NCBI GenBank assembly: GCA_036250195.1
Contig: JAVHZZ010000008.1
Location: 1,746,501 to 1,810,500, forward strand
DNA: 64,000 nucleotides
Source of the DNA: Mixophyes australis
Lineage: Eukaryota > Chordata > Amphibia > Anura > Limnodynastidae
Direction: 5' to 3'
The notes below the pieces were generated by a model, which saw only the letters and a program-made list of their open reading frames with translations, was not told where the DNA came from and made no database searches. The position numbers and the translations under genes were made by a program. Numbering within the stretch: the first letter of the stretch is position 1; the number at the start of each line of letters is the position of its first letter. This document shows positions 24,381 to 38,551 of this stretch, piece after piece.

Positions 24381-27115
24381 CCTATTACAAGATCCCTTAA
24401 ATATTCCCTTAAATATTCAGTGATACTTTTAAGATTTGTGGCTCTCTTTGCTCGTATGTGCTGCTTCTGGAAAATAATTTTTAATAATGCATAAAATCCA
24501 ATATCATAAATACTGAATGTTAGTGATGACGGCTGTGTATACAGCTAGAACATGTGTTTGTAATCAGGAGCAACTGTAACAATGTATTTTATGTACAGAA
24601 GACATTAATAATATCTGAATACATGTATTTTATGGAGGGGAAAAATTGGAAAATAAAACCTTTTTTTAAATGTTTTGTCATTAATGCCATATAATATATT
24701 ATTAACAGGTGATATTAATTGAATATTTTTTTATTTTTCTGTGACTTGATATTCCACATATGTATTGGATGTATCCTGCAGTGTCTATCTGTTATCTTTC
24801 ATCCGCTCCTTGTTGAATACGCTCGATGTCCAATGTGTTTTTTTGTGTTTTTATTTTTCAAAAAACACACAATACGTTTTACGTGCCGTAGTGACTCAGA
24901 GCCGACATGTTTAGCGTCTGGTACCCACAAGGCCGATTAACTGTGTGATGGATTCTGCCAGGGAGCAAATATTAACGGACGTTGTAGTGAATGATACAAC
25001 ATTTGATGTGTGTTTTATGTATCTTTGTGGTGTTTGTGTCTGGATATTGCGAGAAGATAACTGAAATCTAGTATATAGTCTTTAGAGATTGGTGTGTCAC
25101 AGTGGTTACATATAAGTTAGTAAAACGTTTGCAGGAATTTGGATGTAATTGTCTTGTGCAAGTAGACAACGTTAATAAATGATGTTGTCACTGTGGGGTA
25201 TGGTTTATATGTCGGGGTAAATATGGTAGATTTTGGGGTGTTATTAATGCTGCCCAGTTTGGAGCCTGCGGTCACATCTTACTACATTGCGTTATGTGGA
25301 CAAGTTCACTCTCAGTCAGGACATTAAATCATCATCATTTGACAAATGCAGTTTTTAGCCATAAATGTCTGCGGATCTCCAATTATAAAGTAGAATTACT
25401 CATGAAATCGGTAGACCTTACAATAATAACTTTGTATCTAATCTTATTAATAAGAAAAGGCCAATTTGGGTGTCTTAAATTTGCTGTTTATACCCAGTGA
25501 AGTCTGCCGGTGTGAAATACAGCATCATTCAGTATCGGCTGACCAGAAACATGGTGCCACTTTCACTGCGTCCGATTTAAGGCTGCAGAACCGTGCGCAG
25601 AGGCGCCTGCCCTTATTCCCAACGTGATAAAATAAAACAAAATAATAGTAATAAAAATATACAATGTCATATCCCACAATTAGAACATGATTGGAGATAA
25701 TTTTAGCTTTTTTGCTGCATATATTAAAGTTCTAACCTATCTAGTTGTGAGCTGTAGATTTCCCCTGACTCTGCCCAGGACAATAACGTTTGGTAGGAAG
25801 CCGCAACTGTTTTCTGGGATTATTTTTGGTAATACCGGTACTTTGTTGGACCAGTGCTGCAGTCCTCGGCGGTCCGTTCCCCCTTAGGGGTGCGGAGAAA
25901 CTATTTATGAACCTCATTATCCAGAAACAAAGCTAATTATTATTAGAGGATGGTGGCAGATATCTCCCAGCTTCACACATAGGTGGCTGTGGACTGGGAT
26001 TTTGCCCTATTTATCAAGCTGGAGATGGTGTTATCTGTTCTATCCTATGAGGAGAAGAACGAGGGGTCTTCAGTTCCCCGCCCAGCAGCCTTCGTGCTCG
26101 TCCCCATCGCAGATTGTACAGGGCCGTAAGAGTCTGAACTATAAATTATATTCCAGGACATTGGATAGGCTAATCAATTTGAATAAATTGTCACATTAAC
26201 TCCTTTGTTATCATTGCGATAATAAAGGATAATAATTAACATAAGCGAGTATACGATGGTCATAAATAGACCTCTAAATATTTCTCAGCCACAACACAGC
26301 GGAAAATGAATATTTGTCACATTATAGATTGGGAGGTATGAACTAGAAGTAAAATTTCACAGCACAACGATTATACAGATGGGCAGCAGAAGTGTATTAT
26401 TAATATACTCTGATGTAGACACAAGTTCAGGGCAGTATTTCTATTTAATGGTGAAATTCACGGACATGGCTTAGTGTCAGTAACTGTTACTTTTTACTGT
26501 CTTGTCTCCTTCTATTGATCAGTTCTACACATCCCGTTATGTAATGAACAGATACAGATGTAATTCCCGCATCTGAAATGTGTTCCTGTTAAGATAAAGG
26601 AAATCCCAGGTTTATCCTGGATAAAATGCAATCTAAGAAAACGCGGGGATACATTGTATCATTATGTTACCTAACACTCTGCAATATTTACTCCTGTTTC
26701 ACACATATGGGAAAGAAATAGATAATGCACAGATGAAATGGGAAAATGATTCCACAGTGATGAACGGTTTGTGTGGCTCAGTATAAATCTATATTACACC
26801 GGGCGCAGTATTACGCTGACAAGATGAGTGCTGAGAATATTAGTTGTATATTGTGTATAATGCATTATTCTGGAGCAGACTGGACACCCGGCTGTATGAC
26901 AATATGTAAAGAAATCCTTATATTTGGAGACTAGTGATGTCACATGTATCACATGACTGATTGTGAGTGTGACGCATTGTATAACGATCACCTCGTATCT
27001 TGCTCTGTTTCAGATTAAAACTTGTGTATTATAAGGAACAAGGGTCCCTTACTGTAAAATAAAAAGGATATTAGAAATTTTCTTCTAACCCTAGTATTGA
27101 ACATGTTAGCTGTGC

Positions 27116-27116
<1 letters not shown>
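24381..27116. other. Intronic, nothing recognised
   Basis: AT-rich intron sequence. No coding domain, RNA or repeat family was recognised in about 2.7 kb. Confidence 0.35.

Positions 27117-27207
<91 letters not shown>
27117..27207. repeat. (TA)n microsatellite, about 45 copies
   Basis: Uninterrupted TA dinucleotides over roughly 90 bp. Confidence 0.97.
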
Positions 27208-27212
<5 letters not shown>

Positions 27213-27393
27213 ACAGGTATGGGATCGCTTAGCCTGAAAGCTGTTATTTGCAAAAACAGGATAATTATTACATTATTGTTGCTGTTTATTGAATTATCCA
27301 TACACAGAGATCTCAGAGTATCTCCTTACTGCAGTCACTATAAGGAGCTCAAAACTCCAAGACCCAAATCATTGTGGACAAAAGAGGCCATAC

Positions 27394-27680
27394 CTACACC
27401 TGTAATAGTCACCTGTACATATAATAGTCACCTGCACCTGTAATAGTCACCTGCACCTGTAATAGTCACCTGTACCTATAATAGTCACCTGCACCTGTAA
27501 TAGTCACCTGCACTTGTAATAGTCACCTGCACTTATAATAGTCACCTGCACCTGTAATAGTCACCTGCACCTGTAATAGTCACCTGCACTTTTTATAGTC
27601 ACCTGCACCTGTAATAGTCACCTGCACCTGTAATAGCCACCTGCACTTATAATAATCATCTGCATTTATAATAGTGATTC
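27394..27680. repeat. 19-bp tandem repeat, about 15 copies
   Basis: Unit near AATAGTCACCTGCACCTGT, starting at 27423, 27442 and so on in 19-bp steps. Variants have TGTACCTAT or TGCACTTAT. Confidence 0.9.
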
Positions 27681-28020
27681 CCTTGCATACTTATAATCTA
27701 CAGTACATGATTCTTTATCCCCCACATTTCATGAACATTTTATTATGTAGTGCCATCATATTCCATAGTGCTTCACACATATCTGTTCAAGTTAGACATA
27801 CGTGTCTGTAGACATAATTTCGGTTCCTCCGGCTTTACCTGTGTACAGATAATACAAGGTCCATTCTATATCCTCAGGGCTCGGTCACACGCGTGTGCGA
27901 TGGGAAAACAGGTAAAGATGCGTGAATACGTCCATATGATCTAGATGTGCGGTGTTACCAGTCCTGTCTGTTGTATCGTTAGTGCACATTATGTTTGAGG
28001 AATATAGCGCTAAAGACAAT

Positions 28021-28268
28021 GGACCTGAGTCATAAAGGAGAGCAACGCAAAATAAGGAGTATGGTTTCTCCTGGATTAACCATGTACAATACAAGGGGTA
28101 CAAGTTAGTTTATTATATTGCACATAAGATAAATACTGGCTGTTTTCCATGTAGCACATAAATACCTGATAGCTTTATGTGTACACTGACATTTAAGTTG
28201 ATCTAGGACATGTCCTACCCCAAATATAAATCTGTCCCCACATTTTATATTTACCTCCCCTCCAATGT
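28021..28268. mobile_element. Family A fold-back element, third copy
   Basis: Begins CCTGAGTCATAAAGGAGAGC and includes CTTGTATTGTACATGG-type and GTACACTGACATTTAAGTTG parts matching 2939-3248 in opposite orientation. It ends near ACCTCCCCTCCAATGTAAC without a clear second terminal repeat, so it is truncated. Confidence 0.6.
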
Positions 28269-28275
28269 AACATCA

Positions 28276-29860
28276 TTTCACACACACACGTAGGTCAGGG
28301 TTTGGATGTGCAGATATATACTGTATGTTCCCTCTGAAGTGTAACATTAAATTGAATTATAAAATGTATTTATATTTTAATTGCAGAAGTGTGGAAATAA
28401 TTGAATGTATTTTAAGTAGAGGGAGGAGGAGGAGACTGAGGGGGTACAGAACGAGCACATAGAGCGTAAAATACCTAAATCTGGGATTACTTATCAGATA
28501 ACATTTGGGGATACAACGATCCTCGCTGGTAATTCAGGAATGTATCTCTCTTTGTGTTTGTTTTAAATGAGAAATTAAATAGAGGTTGTGTCGTCAGCTC
28601 TCGGCCTTTCCATTGAGAAATCTTCTGTGACTTCCTACAGCTTTAACCTCCTGGAGGTTTCAGGCTCTGATGAATGAAATCCAAGAATCTACCTCTTTGA
28701 TCAGATTCCAGGCTGAGGATGAATAGTCCTGTTGTGTCTGATATAGATAAATATCTCTATAAACGTAACCTGCCGGTCTGGCTTCATGCCCCAGGGTTCA
28801 GCTTCAGGACTGCACCTACAATAAATGTTTCCTTCCCCTATAATATGCAGCTATTTATAAAGGTTTATGACCCCCACATCCCCTGTTCTCATCCATTCAT
28901 CAGATAGATTGAAATGTTTCGGAGGACATTATTATAGATGTTGTATAATTGTATCAACAATATTCACTCTGTAAAGCTCTTCGTTAATAAAGAGAAGATC
29001 CTAAACCGTGATAGGGTTCCCCGGTGTTTACAACCTGTCAGGTCACGTTGGTGCTATAACTGCTCATTAGCTGTTGAACCTTGGGGACAGTATTCTGACA
29101 TGATCTGGATTGTGGAAGTAAAGAACCTCAGACTCAGGATTTTCGTAGCGTTAGCTGAAGGACGCGCTGCGCTGTGCGGTATAGTAGATATGGGGGGACA
29201 GGTGGTAACTGAGCGAGGACAGTTGAAATACAAAGTGTAAAAGCTTTATAGGGCTTGATTCATGTCCGAGAGCAACTTGTAAGTAAGTCGCGTTTTTAAT
29301 AAGAGCACGGAACTTGTGTGTAAGTCAGACTGTATTCAAATTAAGGCCTATCTCAAGATACGTTTCCATTTGTATGTGAATGGATGTATGCTCTGTATAC
29401 ACAGTACAGAGTATACGCCGTGCGTATGTACAGTAAAAGGTCACATCAGAATGAATAACTTTTATTTTATCAAAATTTAAAATAACAATTGTTATCAGTA
29501 TAATCATTTATATAAATAATTATTTTCAAATATAGCGGCACAAATGATACGGCTGAAACCAGCAAACTTACAAACAACACAGGACTTGAACGCTGTTACT
29601 GTGCGTCCGTCCGTCCCTCCCCCGTTCCGCCTCTCACGTTGTAGGATGTCGTCAGTGTTAATTGAATGTAATTGCGTTCATTGGCTTAAAGTCCATTTCT
29701 GGGCCTGCGCAGAGCTAATTAAAGCACGATAGCCTATGTCTGTCAGCGGTTTAATATAACTTCTAGGAACACTAAGCACAGTGCACGGTCCCTGCAGTCC
29801 TTGAAACACCACAACCCCCATCATTTCATGCTACCTGAACTTGGTTTAGTCCTGACCAGC
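28276..29860. other. Intronic, nothing recognised
   Basis: No gene or repeat family could be supported. A GGGCTTGATTCATG motif near 29250 resembles the ends of fold-back elements here, but no partner end is clear. Confidence 0.35.
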
Positions 29861-29976
29861 CTGATGTAGTGAAACTACAAGCCCCAGCATGCTTTGCCAG
29901 TAGATAGCCAGCGGATAGCTGGCAGAGTGTGCTGGGACTTGTAGTTTCACAACATGTTGGCCAGGCCTGATGTAGT
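29861..29976. mobile_element. Short palindromic element, CTACAAGCCCCAGCATGC family, copy 2
   Basis: Left GTGAAACTACAAGCCCCAGC pairs with right GCTGGGACTTGTAGTTTCAC; the inner TTGCCAG and CTGGCAG also pair. Same family as 18061-18162. CCTGATGTAGT occurs on both outer sides and may mark a target duplication. Confidence 0.65.
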
Positions 29977-31986
29977 TATTTGCATTCTATGGATGTAAGA
30001 ATTGTATCTGACGTGTGGAAATAGAAGAGATTTTTGTGCAGTTGCTGAAAGTTGAAAATTGGAGACTTCTCCATAGACACAAATCTGTAACACCTGAGTG
30101 TCGCTCCTATTAGTGGTATAATTAGTGACACTACTAGTACTACTGCTCCCAGCTTCCTCACACTTGTGTTGGTGTCCATACAAGATGGGGTCAGAAGCGT
30201 TCTCCAGTCCATCCATGGTGCATCCATCCACCTCTCACCGTAATTATTTCTTTTCTCTTCACCGGTTCCTGGAGAATGCCAAGAATGTGATAGCGACAAT
30301 CGCCATATTTGCAGCGTCACAGCAGCACAGGCGTTTTTGGACCCCCCCTGTGCTTAATTTATAAACCGCAGGTCTTTCATCTATAACATGGAGAATATAA
30401 CGAGTATCCTTACAAGTCATTGACTTTATCTAACAAAATCTGTCCTTGTCTGGTTTTTTTACACTTTTTCTGCCCTTTTTGAATTTCATTCCTATTCAGA
30501 CCACACTTTCTTCTTTTATAACTTTTAAGATTTATTCCCCCTATAGACCCCCTGCCCTCCCACCCCATTCAAAAATGTGTGGACAATACACTTTGGGCCT
30601 TAATTCGAGTTAGGAACAAAACTGAAAAAGGAGCAAATTTGCTCCTGGACAGCCCATGTTGCACTGGACGGGGGCAGAAGCCTGCAGGGGTGATACTGAC
30701 TGCACAGCACATAACCTTATTACTATTATCTACCCCATCTTGTGCGCAGCATCCGATGTAGTTATCTCTGTGCACACAGGGTGAGTGTGGAACGAGCTCT
30801 GATCCTATGAGCTTACAATCTAATGGGGATGGGGTTACAGTAGAGGAGTGAGTGTGACTCAAATTGGGGCAAGCAGGGTACTTGTGCACAATCGGGTGAG
30901 TCAGGTGGGTGTCACAGAATGGGTGGGTGTCAGACGGCAGCACGGGAGAAGTCACAGGTTGTAGAGGGAGAGTATTTGGAGGTGAGGGTTGAGGTGAATG
31001 AAGGGTGGAGTGGAGGGTGTTATAGGTGAGGGTGAGGAATGTGAATTGGACACTGGGGGTAATGGGGAGATAATGGGGGGGGGGGCAGTGTGGGGATTTG
31101 CGGAGTGGCAGATGTGTATCGGTGACAGAGGAAGATCAGTCTTCACAGATGGACTGAAGAGGGGACAGGTGGTCGCCCGGTAGCAGCGCAGTTTGTACCT
31201 AGTGTATATTATGGTAGATGTGCACATAGCCGGCACAATGTCCAGAATAACCACACATCTAAAACTCCACATTATTCTTATTTTCCTTCCCAAAAATTAG
31301 TGACAGCGCAGATCCTGTAAATGACGACTTGTACAGACCCAATTATCTGTGATCAGTGAAGCTCGGGCTAATTGCAGTGAAGATCTCTTAAGGACGGTTC
31401 CAGTATCTGTTACAGCCTGTAAGTCTGGATGTGTTACGTGTTCCGTCCCCCTGACTCCACTCACGGTGCAGTAATGTGCTCTGCTGTTTCCTCTCCTTGT
31501 TTCCATGTTCTTGGGGGTTTTCATTCTAAGCAGAGAACATCCTCTTATACTGAGATAATATCCACCAGGGTAACTGTTCATCTCTGGGTATTGGACTGAA
31601 TTGGGGGGGGGGGGGGGGGGGGGTTGCACGTCCCCTGTGATGCCCCATTAACCCCTTGTCTCAAGAAGTGTTGAATGAGCAGTCACTCAGGTCACTGCTC
31701 CTGTGCACACGTTACCGTGAGGCAGTGATAGTCCCTGCACCATAGTGTGCTGTGTACTTATTAAGTGCTGCCGTAAACGTGAAATTGGTGCAACTGTCAA
31801 AGTGTCTGTACAGGTTTATACACTTGTATTATTTTTGAACTATCTACGTTGAATCAATTTTAATTGGCTTTGGGAATGTAGGTTAATTGATCTAAGATAA
31901 ATAACGCCCCTGCTTACGAAGCCTTGTGGTGTTGCTGAACTTACCCCCAGAATCTGGGGTCGTAGCATCTGACAAGAGAACGATAT
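29977..31986. other. Intronic, nothing recognised apart from a poly-G run
   Basis: No coding domain seen. A G homopolymer of about 21 bp lies at 31603-31623, and a shorter one at about 31075-31085. Confidence 0.35.
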
Positions 31987-34900
31987 CCCCAGCAGCACAG
32001 AGTATATCAGGAGATGAGTGATGTGTCAGTGAGGACAGGGCTGCATGTGACAGGGGCAGTGACATGATGTGAGGAGGGGACTGGAAGCAGCAGGAAGCCA
32101 CAGACTGAGAGTTATATAGTGGAAGGAGCAAGGTCCCCAGCAGCACAGAGTATATCAGGAGATGAGTGATGTGTTATTAAGGACAGGGCTGCATGTGACA
32201 GGGGCAGTGACATGATGTGAGGAGGGGAATGGAGGCAGCAGGAAGCCACAGACTGAGAGTTATATAGTGGAAGAAGCAGGGTCCCCAGCAGCACAGAGTA
32301 TATCAGGAGATGAGTGATGTGTTAGTGAGGACAGGGCTGCATGTGACAGGGGCAGTGACATGATGTGAGGAGGGGACTGGAAGCAGCAGGAAGCCACAGA
32401 CTGAGAGTTATATAGTGGAAGGAGCAAGGTCCCCAGCAGCACAGAGTATATCAGGAGATGAGTGATGTGTTATTAAGGACAGGGCTGCATGTGACAGGGG
32501 CAGTGACATGATGTGAGGAGGGGAATGGAGGCAGCAGGAAGCCACAGACTGAGAGTTATATAGTGGAAGAAGCAGGGTCCCCAGCAGCACAGAGTATATC
32601 AGGAGATGAGTGATGTGTTAGTGAGGACAGGGCTGCATGTGACAGGGGCAGTGACATGATGTGAGGAGGGGAATGGAGGCAGCAGGAAGCCACAGACTGA
32701 GAGTTATATAGTGGAAGGAGCAGGGTCCCCAGCAGCACAGAGTATATCAGGAGATGAGTGATGTGTTAGTGAGGACAGGACTGCATGTGACAGGGGCAGT
32801 GACATGATGTGAGGAGGGGAATGGAGGCAGCAGGAAGCCACAGACTGAGAGTTATATAGTGGAAGGAGCAGGGTCCCCAGCAGCACAGAGTATATCAGGA
32901 GATGGGTGATGTGTTAGTGAGGACAGAGCTGCATGTGACAGGGGCAGTGACATGATGTGAGGAGGTGAATGGAGGCAGCAGGAAGCCACAGACTGAGAGT
33001 CATATAGTGGAAGGGGCAGGGTCCCCAGCAGCACAGAGTATAGCAGGAGATGGGTGATGTGTTAGTGAGGACAGGGCTGCATGGGACAGGGGCAGTGACA
33101 TGATGTGAGGAGGGGAATGGAGTCTGCAGGAAGCCACAGACTGAGAGTTATATAGTGGAAGGAGCAGAGTCCCCAGCAGCACAGAGTATATCAGGAGATG
33201 AGTGATGTGTTAGTGAGGACAGGGCTGCATGTGACAGGGGCAGTGACATGATGTGAGGAGGGGAATGGAGGCAGCAGGAAGCCACAGACTGAGAGTTATA
33301 TAGTGTAAGGAGCAGGGTCACCAGCAGCACAGAGTATATCAGGAGATGAGTGATGTGTTAGTGAGGACAGGGCTGCATGTGACAGGGGCAGTGACATGAT
33401 GTGAGGAGGGGAATGGAGGCAGCAGGAAGCCACAGACTGAGAGTTATATAGTGGAAGGAGCAGGGTCCCCAGCAGCACAGAGTATATCAGGAGATGAGTG
33501 ATGTGTTAGGACAGGGCTGCATGTGACACAGCCAGTGACATGATGTGAGGAGGGGAATGGAGGCAGCAGGAAGCCACAGACTGAGAGTCATATAGTGGAA
33601 GGAGCAGGGTCCCCAGCAGCACAGAGTATATCAGGAGATGAGTGATGTGTTAGTGAGGACAGGGCTGCATGTGACAGGGGCAGTGACATGATGTGAGGAG
33701 GGGAATGGAGGCAGCAGGAAGCCACAGACTGAGAGTTATATAGTGGAAGGAGCAGGATCCCCAGCAGCACAGAGTATATCAGGAGATGAGTGATGTGTTA
33801 GTGAGGACAGGACTGCATGTGACAGGGGCAGTGACATGATGTGAGGAGGGGAATGGAGGCAGCAGGAAGCCACAGACTGAGAGTTATATAGTGGAAGGAG
33901 CAGGGTCCCCAGCAGCACAGAGTATATCAGGAGATGGGTGATGTGTTAGTGAGGACAGAGCTGCATGTGACAGGGGCAGTGACATGATGTGAGGAGGTGA
34001 ATGGAGGCAGCAGGAAGCCACAGACTGAGAGTCATATAGTGGAAGGGGCAGGGTCCCCAGCAGCACAGAGTATAGCAGGAGATGGGTGATGTGTTAGTGA
34101 GGACAGGGCTGCATGGGACAGGGGCAGTGACATGATGTGAGGAGGGGAATGGAGTCTGCAGGAAGCCACAGACTGAGAGTTATATAGTGGAAGGAGCAGA
34201 GTCCCCAGCAGCACAGAGTATATCAGGAGATGAGTGATGTGTTAGTGAGGACAGGGCTGCATGTGACAGGGGCAGTGACATGATGTGAGGAGGGGAATGG
34301 AGGCAGCAGGAAGCCACAGACTGAGAGTTATATAGTGGAAGGAGCAGGGTCCTCCAGCAGCACAGAGTATATCAGGAGATGAGTGATGTGTTAGTGAGGA
34401 CAGGGCTGCATGTGACAGGGGCAGTGACATGATGTGAGGGGGGAATGGAGGCAGCAGGAAGCCACAGACTGAGAGTTATATAGTGGAAGGAGCAGGGTCC
34501 CCAGCAGCACAGAGTATATCAGGAGATGAGTGATGTGTTAGTGAGGACAGGACTGCATGTGACAGGGGCAGTGACATGATGTGAGGAGGGGAATGGAGGC
34601 AGCAGGAAGCCACAGACTGAGAGTTATATAGTGGAAGAGGCAGGGTCTCCCAGCAGCACAGAGTATATCAGGAGATGAGTGATGTGTTAGTGAGGACAGG
34701 GCTGCATGTGACAGGGGCAGTGACATGATGTAAGGAGGGGAATGGAGGCAGCAGGAAGCCACAGACTGAGAGTTATATAGTGGAAGAGGCAGGGTCTCCC
34801 AGCAGCACAGAGTATATCAGGAGATGAGTGATGTGTTAGTGAGGACAGGGCTACATGTGACAGGGGCAGTGACATGATGTGAGGAGGGGAATGGAGGCAG

Positions 34901-35994
34901 CAGGAAGCCACAGACTGAGAGTTATATAGTGGAAGAGGCAGGGTCTCCAGCAGCACAGAGTATATCAGGAGATGAGTGATGTGTTAGTGAGGACAGGGCT
35001 GCATGTGACAGGGGCAGTGACATGATGTGAGGGGGGAATGGAGGCAGCAGGAAGCCACAGACTGAGAGTTATATAGTGGAAGAGGCAGGGTCTCCCAGCA
35101 GCACAGAGTATATCAGGAGATGAGTGATGTGTTAGTGAGGACAGGGCTACATGTGACAGGGGCAGTGACATGATGTGAGGAGGGGAATGGAGGCAGCAGG
35201 AAGCCACAGACTGAGAGTTATATAGTGGAAGAGGCAGGGTCACCAGCAGCACAGAGTATATCAGGAGATAAGTGATGTGTTAGTGAGGACAGGGCTGCAT
35301 GTGACAGGGGCAGTGACATGATGTAAGGAGGGGAATGGAGGCAGCAGGAAGCCACAGACTGAGAGTTATATAGTGGAAGGAGCAGAGTCCCCAGCAGCAC
35401 AGAGTATATCAGGAGATGAGTGATGTGTTAGCGAGGACAGAGCAACATGTGACAGGGGCAGTGACATGATGTAAGGAGGGGAATGGAGGCAGCAGGAAGC
35501 CACAGACTGAGAGTTATATAGTGGAAGGAGCAGGGTCCCCCAACAGCACAGAGTATATCAGGAGATGAGTGATGTGTTAGTGAGGACAGGGCTGCATGTG
35601 ACAGGGGCAGTGACATGATGTGAGGAGGGGAATGGAGGCAGCAGGAAGCCACAGACTGAGAGTTATATAGTGGAAGGAGCAGGGTCCCCCAACAGCACAG
35701 AGTATATCAGGAGATGAGTGATGTGTTAGTGAGGACAGGGCTGCATGTGACAGGGGCAGTGACATGATGTGAGGAGGGGAATGGAGGCAGCAGGAAGCCA
35801 CAGACTGAGAGTTATATAGTGGAAGGAGCAGGGTCCCCCAACAGCACAGAGTATATCAGGAGATGAGTGATGTGTTAGTGAGGACAGGGCTGCATGTGAC
35901 AGGGGCAGTGACATGATGTAAGGAGGGGAATGGAGGCATCCGGAAGCCACAGACTGAGAGTTATATAGTGGAAGGAGCAGGGTCCCCCAACAGC
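31987..35994. repeat. 148-bp satellite-like tandem array, about 27 copies
   Basis: Units step at 148 bp (for example 32112, 32260, 32408, 32556 on the minus strand) and share CAGCAGCACAGAGTATATCA, CATGTGACAGGGGCAGTGAC and ACAGACTGAGAGTTATATAG. Variant units recur in order: those at about 32740-33330 repeat at about 33772-34360 with a 1032-bp offset, seven monomers. The 60-codon minus-strand frames in each unit shift frame from unit to unit and have no domain, so they are not genes. The monomer is close to nucleosome core length. Confidence 0.95.
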
Positions 35995-38430
35995 TTGTTT
36001 CTGTTCTATTCTTCAATTAATTCTGACTGACTTTACAATGAACTTAGAAAGTCTTGTTCCTAAACATGTTATTTTAAAGCACTATACATTAAGAAATACT
36101 AAGAAACACTAATTGAAAATATACAGTTATATAAGTGTAAGATTACATTCCAGCTGCCTCACAATGGTGAGCAATCAATTCTGACAGATATGATTTGGGG
36201 GTTTAATGTAACACGTTGCCTGTATTAGAACATTCTGCTGCTTGTGGTATTGTCACGTTGTTACAGCGGCTCCGGCACAATCTATTCATAATAGGTGTTA
36301 TTGAGATTCCTCGATTTTTGCTACACAGATCTAAGATAAAGGCTTATGTAATGGAACAACCAGGTCTCACTCTTCTGTAATTGAAGGAGGGGAACGAGAT
36401 TAATGGGGGGTTTAGATGTAAAATGTAACTTGTTTTCTTTTAGCAGCCTAGTAAAATAACAGCGGTGTTCTGTGTGAGTTGTCATTAATTGCAAAATATA
36501 TCATCTGTGTTTCCTATTTTCTCCTGATAGACGTCTGACCAGCACCTGTGTTTAAACCTAAGACTGGGATGTGCGCCAGTCTGCGTAGTGTATCTTGCGT
36601 GAAATCGTCTGCGCATGTCTAGACATTAAGCGCCAGTATATGCTCCTGTGCAGTCCTGCTAATATCTGGCATTCCCGGCTGCCTACCCCTCGTTAGGTGG
36701 GAGGAGGGAGGGATGGGGCGAGCTAAGTATACTGAAGACGTCTTCACACAAATGCTATTGACGCAGACCTGCAGGTATACTTACGCCTGTTATCTTATGC
36801 GCTGTAATCGGTAGCACACGGTTGATCCCAGCACAAGGAGGTCTGAAGTCTGAGAACAAAGATATCTGAATATTCAGGTAGATTCCTTAATGTGACAACA
36901 ATATCCAGTATAACATCCTTATATATTAGACTTTTAAGGGAGCATTATAAGTTATAAAAGTGACAGAATAATAAATACTTCTTTTGATACATGATATCAA
37001 CGAACAGACAAAACACATCAGTGTGACCAGCAATATTTAATGCACATTTTTATCACCAATATCACATAACTTTGTTTTTAAATATTTCACTAGTGTCCAG
37101 GTTATCTGTAGGGAATTCTATATATTTTAAGGGAATTGATAATACAAATGTAACATTTTGAGTGTAGTCTCTGACACATCCCAGAGTGCCCCAGTAAATC
37201 ATACTCTTTTTTTTTTCCTACTTTTTTTTTTTTTTATGATGCAAAGAATACAGATATAGGACAAAAAGCTAAATTGATAAAGCATAGTGTGTCAGTTATG
37301 TTTACTGTTACTCTATGGGCTCAGTCTTTCATTATGACTCCACTGACCTGCAGTCTGTACATAGCTCCTGTTACCTAGGAGTCTGCAAACCAGTCCCTCA
37401 AGCTCTTGCCTCTGATTTGCAGCAGTAATGTAGGTTATGAACAGTAAATAAGTCTGTAGACCTATAATGTGTAGAGAAATACGCAGCAGAAGAAACCTGA
37501 GCGGGTATAAATAATTCAGAGCAAGACTCCTGAAAAGGAGATTAGTTTCTGCTGAATCTAGGAGGAGTTTGATACAATGTTTCAGCTGGAAATTAAGGTA
37601 ATGAGGAAAAAAAAGACCCCCTCCCCCTTCCCCTGTAGGGTCCCAATTGCTCAGTTGCTTTAACATGGATAGTATGGGACCTGGTAGCCAGTGCATGTAG
37701 CGTCATCATATTTATAATATTCTAGTGTAAGGTTATCTGGTCACGTGTGTTCTTGTCATACATGTGTGGGCGACAGCTGGTATATGTGACAGTAATTATA
37801 CAGGTAATTATGGTTATCAGTGATGATTTTAGTTTTGTTTTGTAAGATAACCTTCTTCACCCACCTGACTCATCATTTGTGGGGATCTCGGTGCTCAGTA
37901 ATTATGACTCCAGTACGTTGGTCTCAGAGTAACGTGAGGTTTGCAGGGTCAGTATCAGCTGCCTGATGCCGGCTCCAGTACTGTAAAACAGTCATTAATT
38001 CCCATCAGCTCTGCTGATCTAAGTACATCCGTAGTCATTCCGAGATGCAGGACACCTGCATGGAACGTCTACCGTCTCCTGGGACAGGCTGAGCTGCGTC
38101 TTATCTGTCATGTAACGCATGAAATCAGGTGCAGAGAACAGGTTCATCTCCCGTAGTCGTCCTGGAATCCAGGGACATTGTCCGCAATAGTGTAAATAAT
38201 CGGTTTATAGTCTTTTACTTTGTACATTTTTGAACACAGACAGACAATAATAATAACTTATTATATTATGGATTTATTGTTTGGTGTTTAATATAATATT
38301 TATCACGTCATTAAACTGATTTACATTGTTCATATAGATGATAAATGATAGATAGTAATGTGTGTTTTATTGGGACCCCACCTGTTACTTTCATACATAT
38401 GTGATACTGTTGCATTGTTCTCCTCTCCAG
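35995..38430. other. Intronic, nothing recognised
   Basis: End of the presumed first intron of B4GALT2. T homopolymers occur at about 37207-37236. No gene or repeat family was recognised. Confidence 0.35.
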
Positions 38431-38507
38431 GATCTGTTCCGGACGGTGCTGGACTCCCACCCCTGGGGGGCACATGTTGTCCTGCCTGCCCACCACCACT
38501 ACAGAAG
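38431..38507 (+). other. B4GALT2 5' UTR part of the first coding exon
   Basis: A pyrimidine-rich tract and CAG acceptor (TTGTTCTCCTCTCCAG, ending 38430) precede this 77-bp leader. It contains an upstream ATG at 38474 in weak context. Confidence 0.75.
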
Positions 38508-38551
38508 ATGACCAGACTGCTGCTGGGAGTCACCCTAGAGAGGATCTGTAA
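38474..38551 (+). promoter_or_regulatory. Upstream ORF overlapping the B4GALT2 start codon
   Basis: The ATG at 38474 (weak context, C at -3) opens a 25-codon frame, offset by one from B4GALT2, that ends at TAA 38549-38551, past the main ATG at 38508. If the first exon ends at 15732, a frame opened by ATG 15689 (G at -3) joins this same frame without a stop, giving 54 codons overlapping the main start. Such overlap usually lowers main-frame translation. Whether either uATG is used is unknown. Confidence 0.45.
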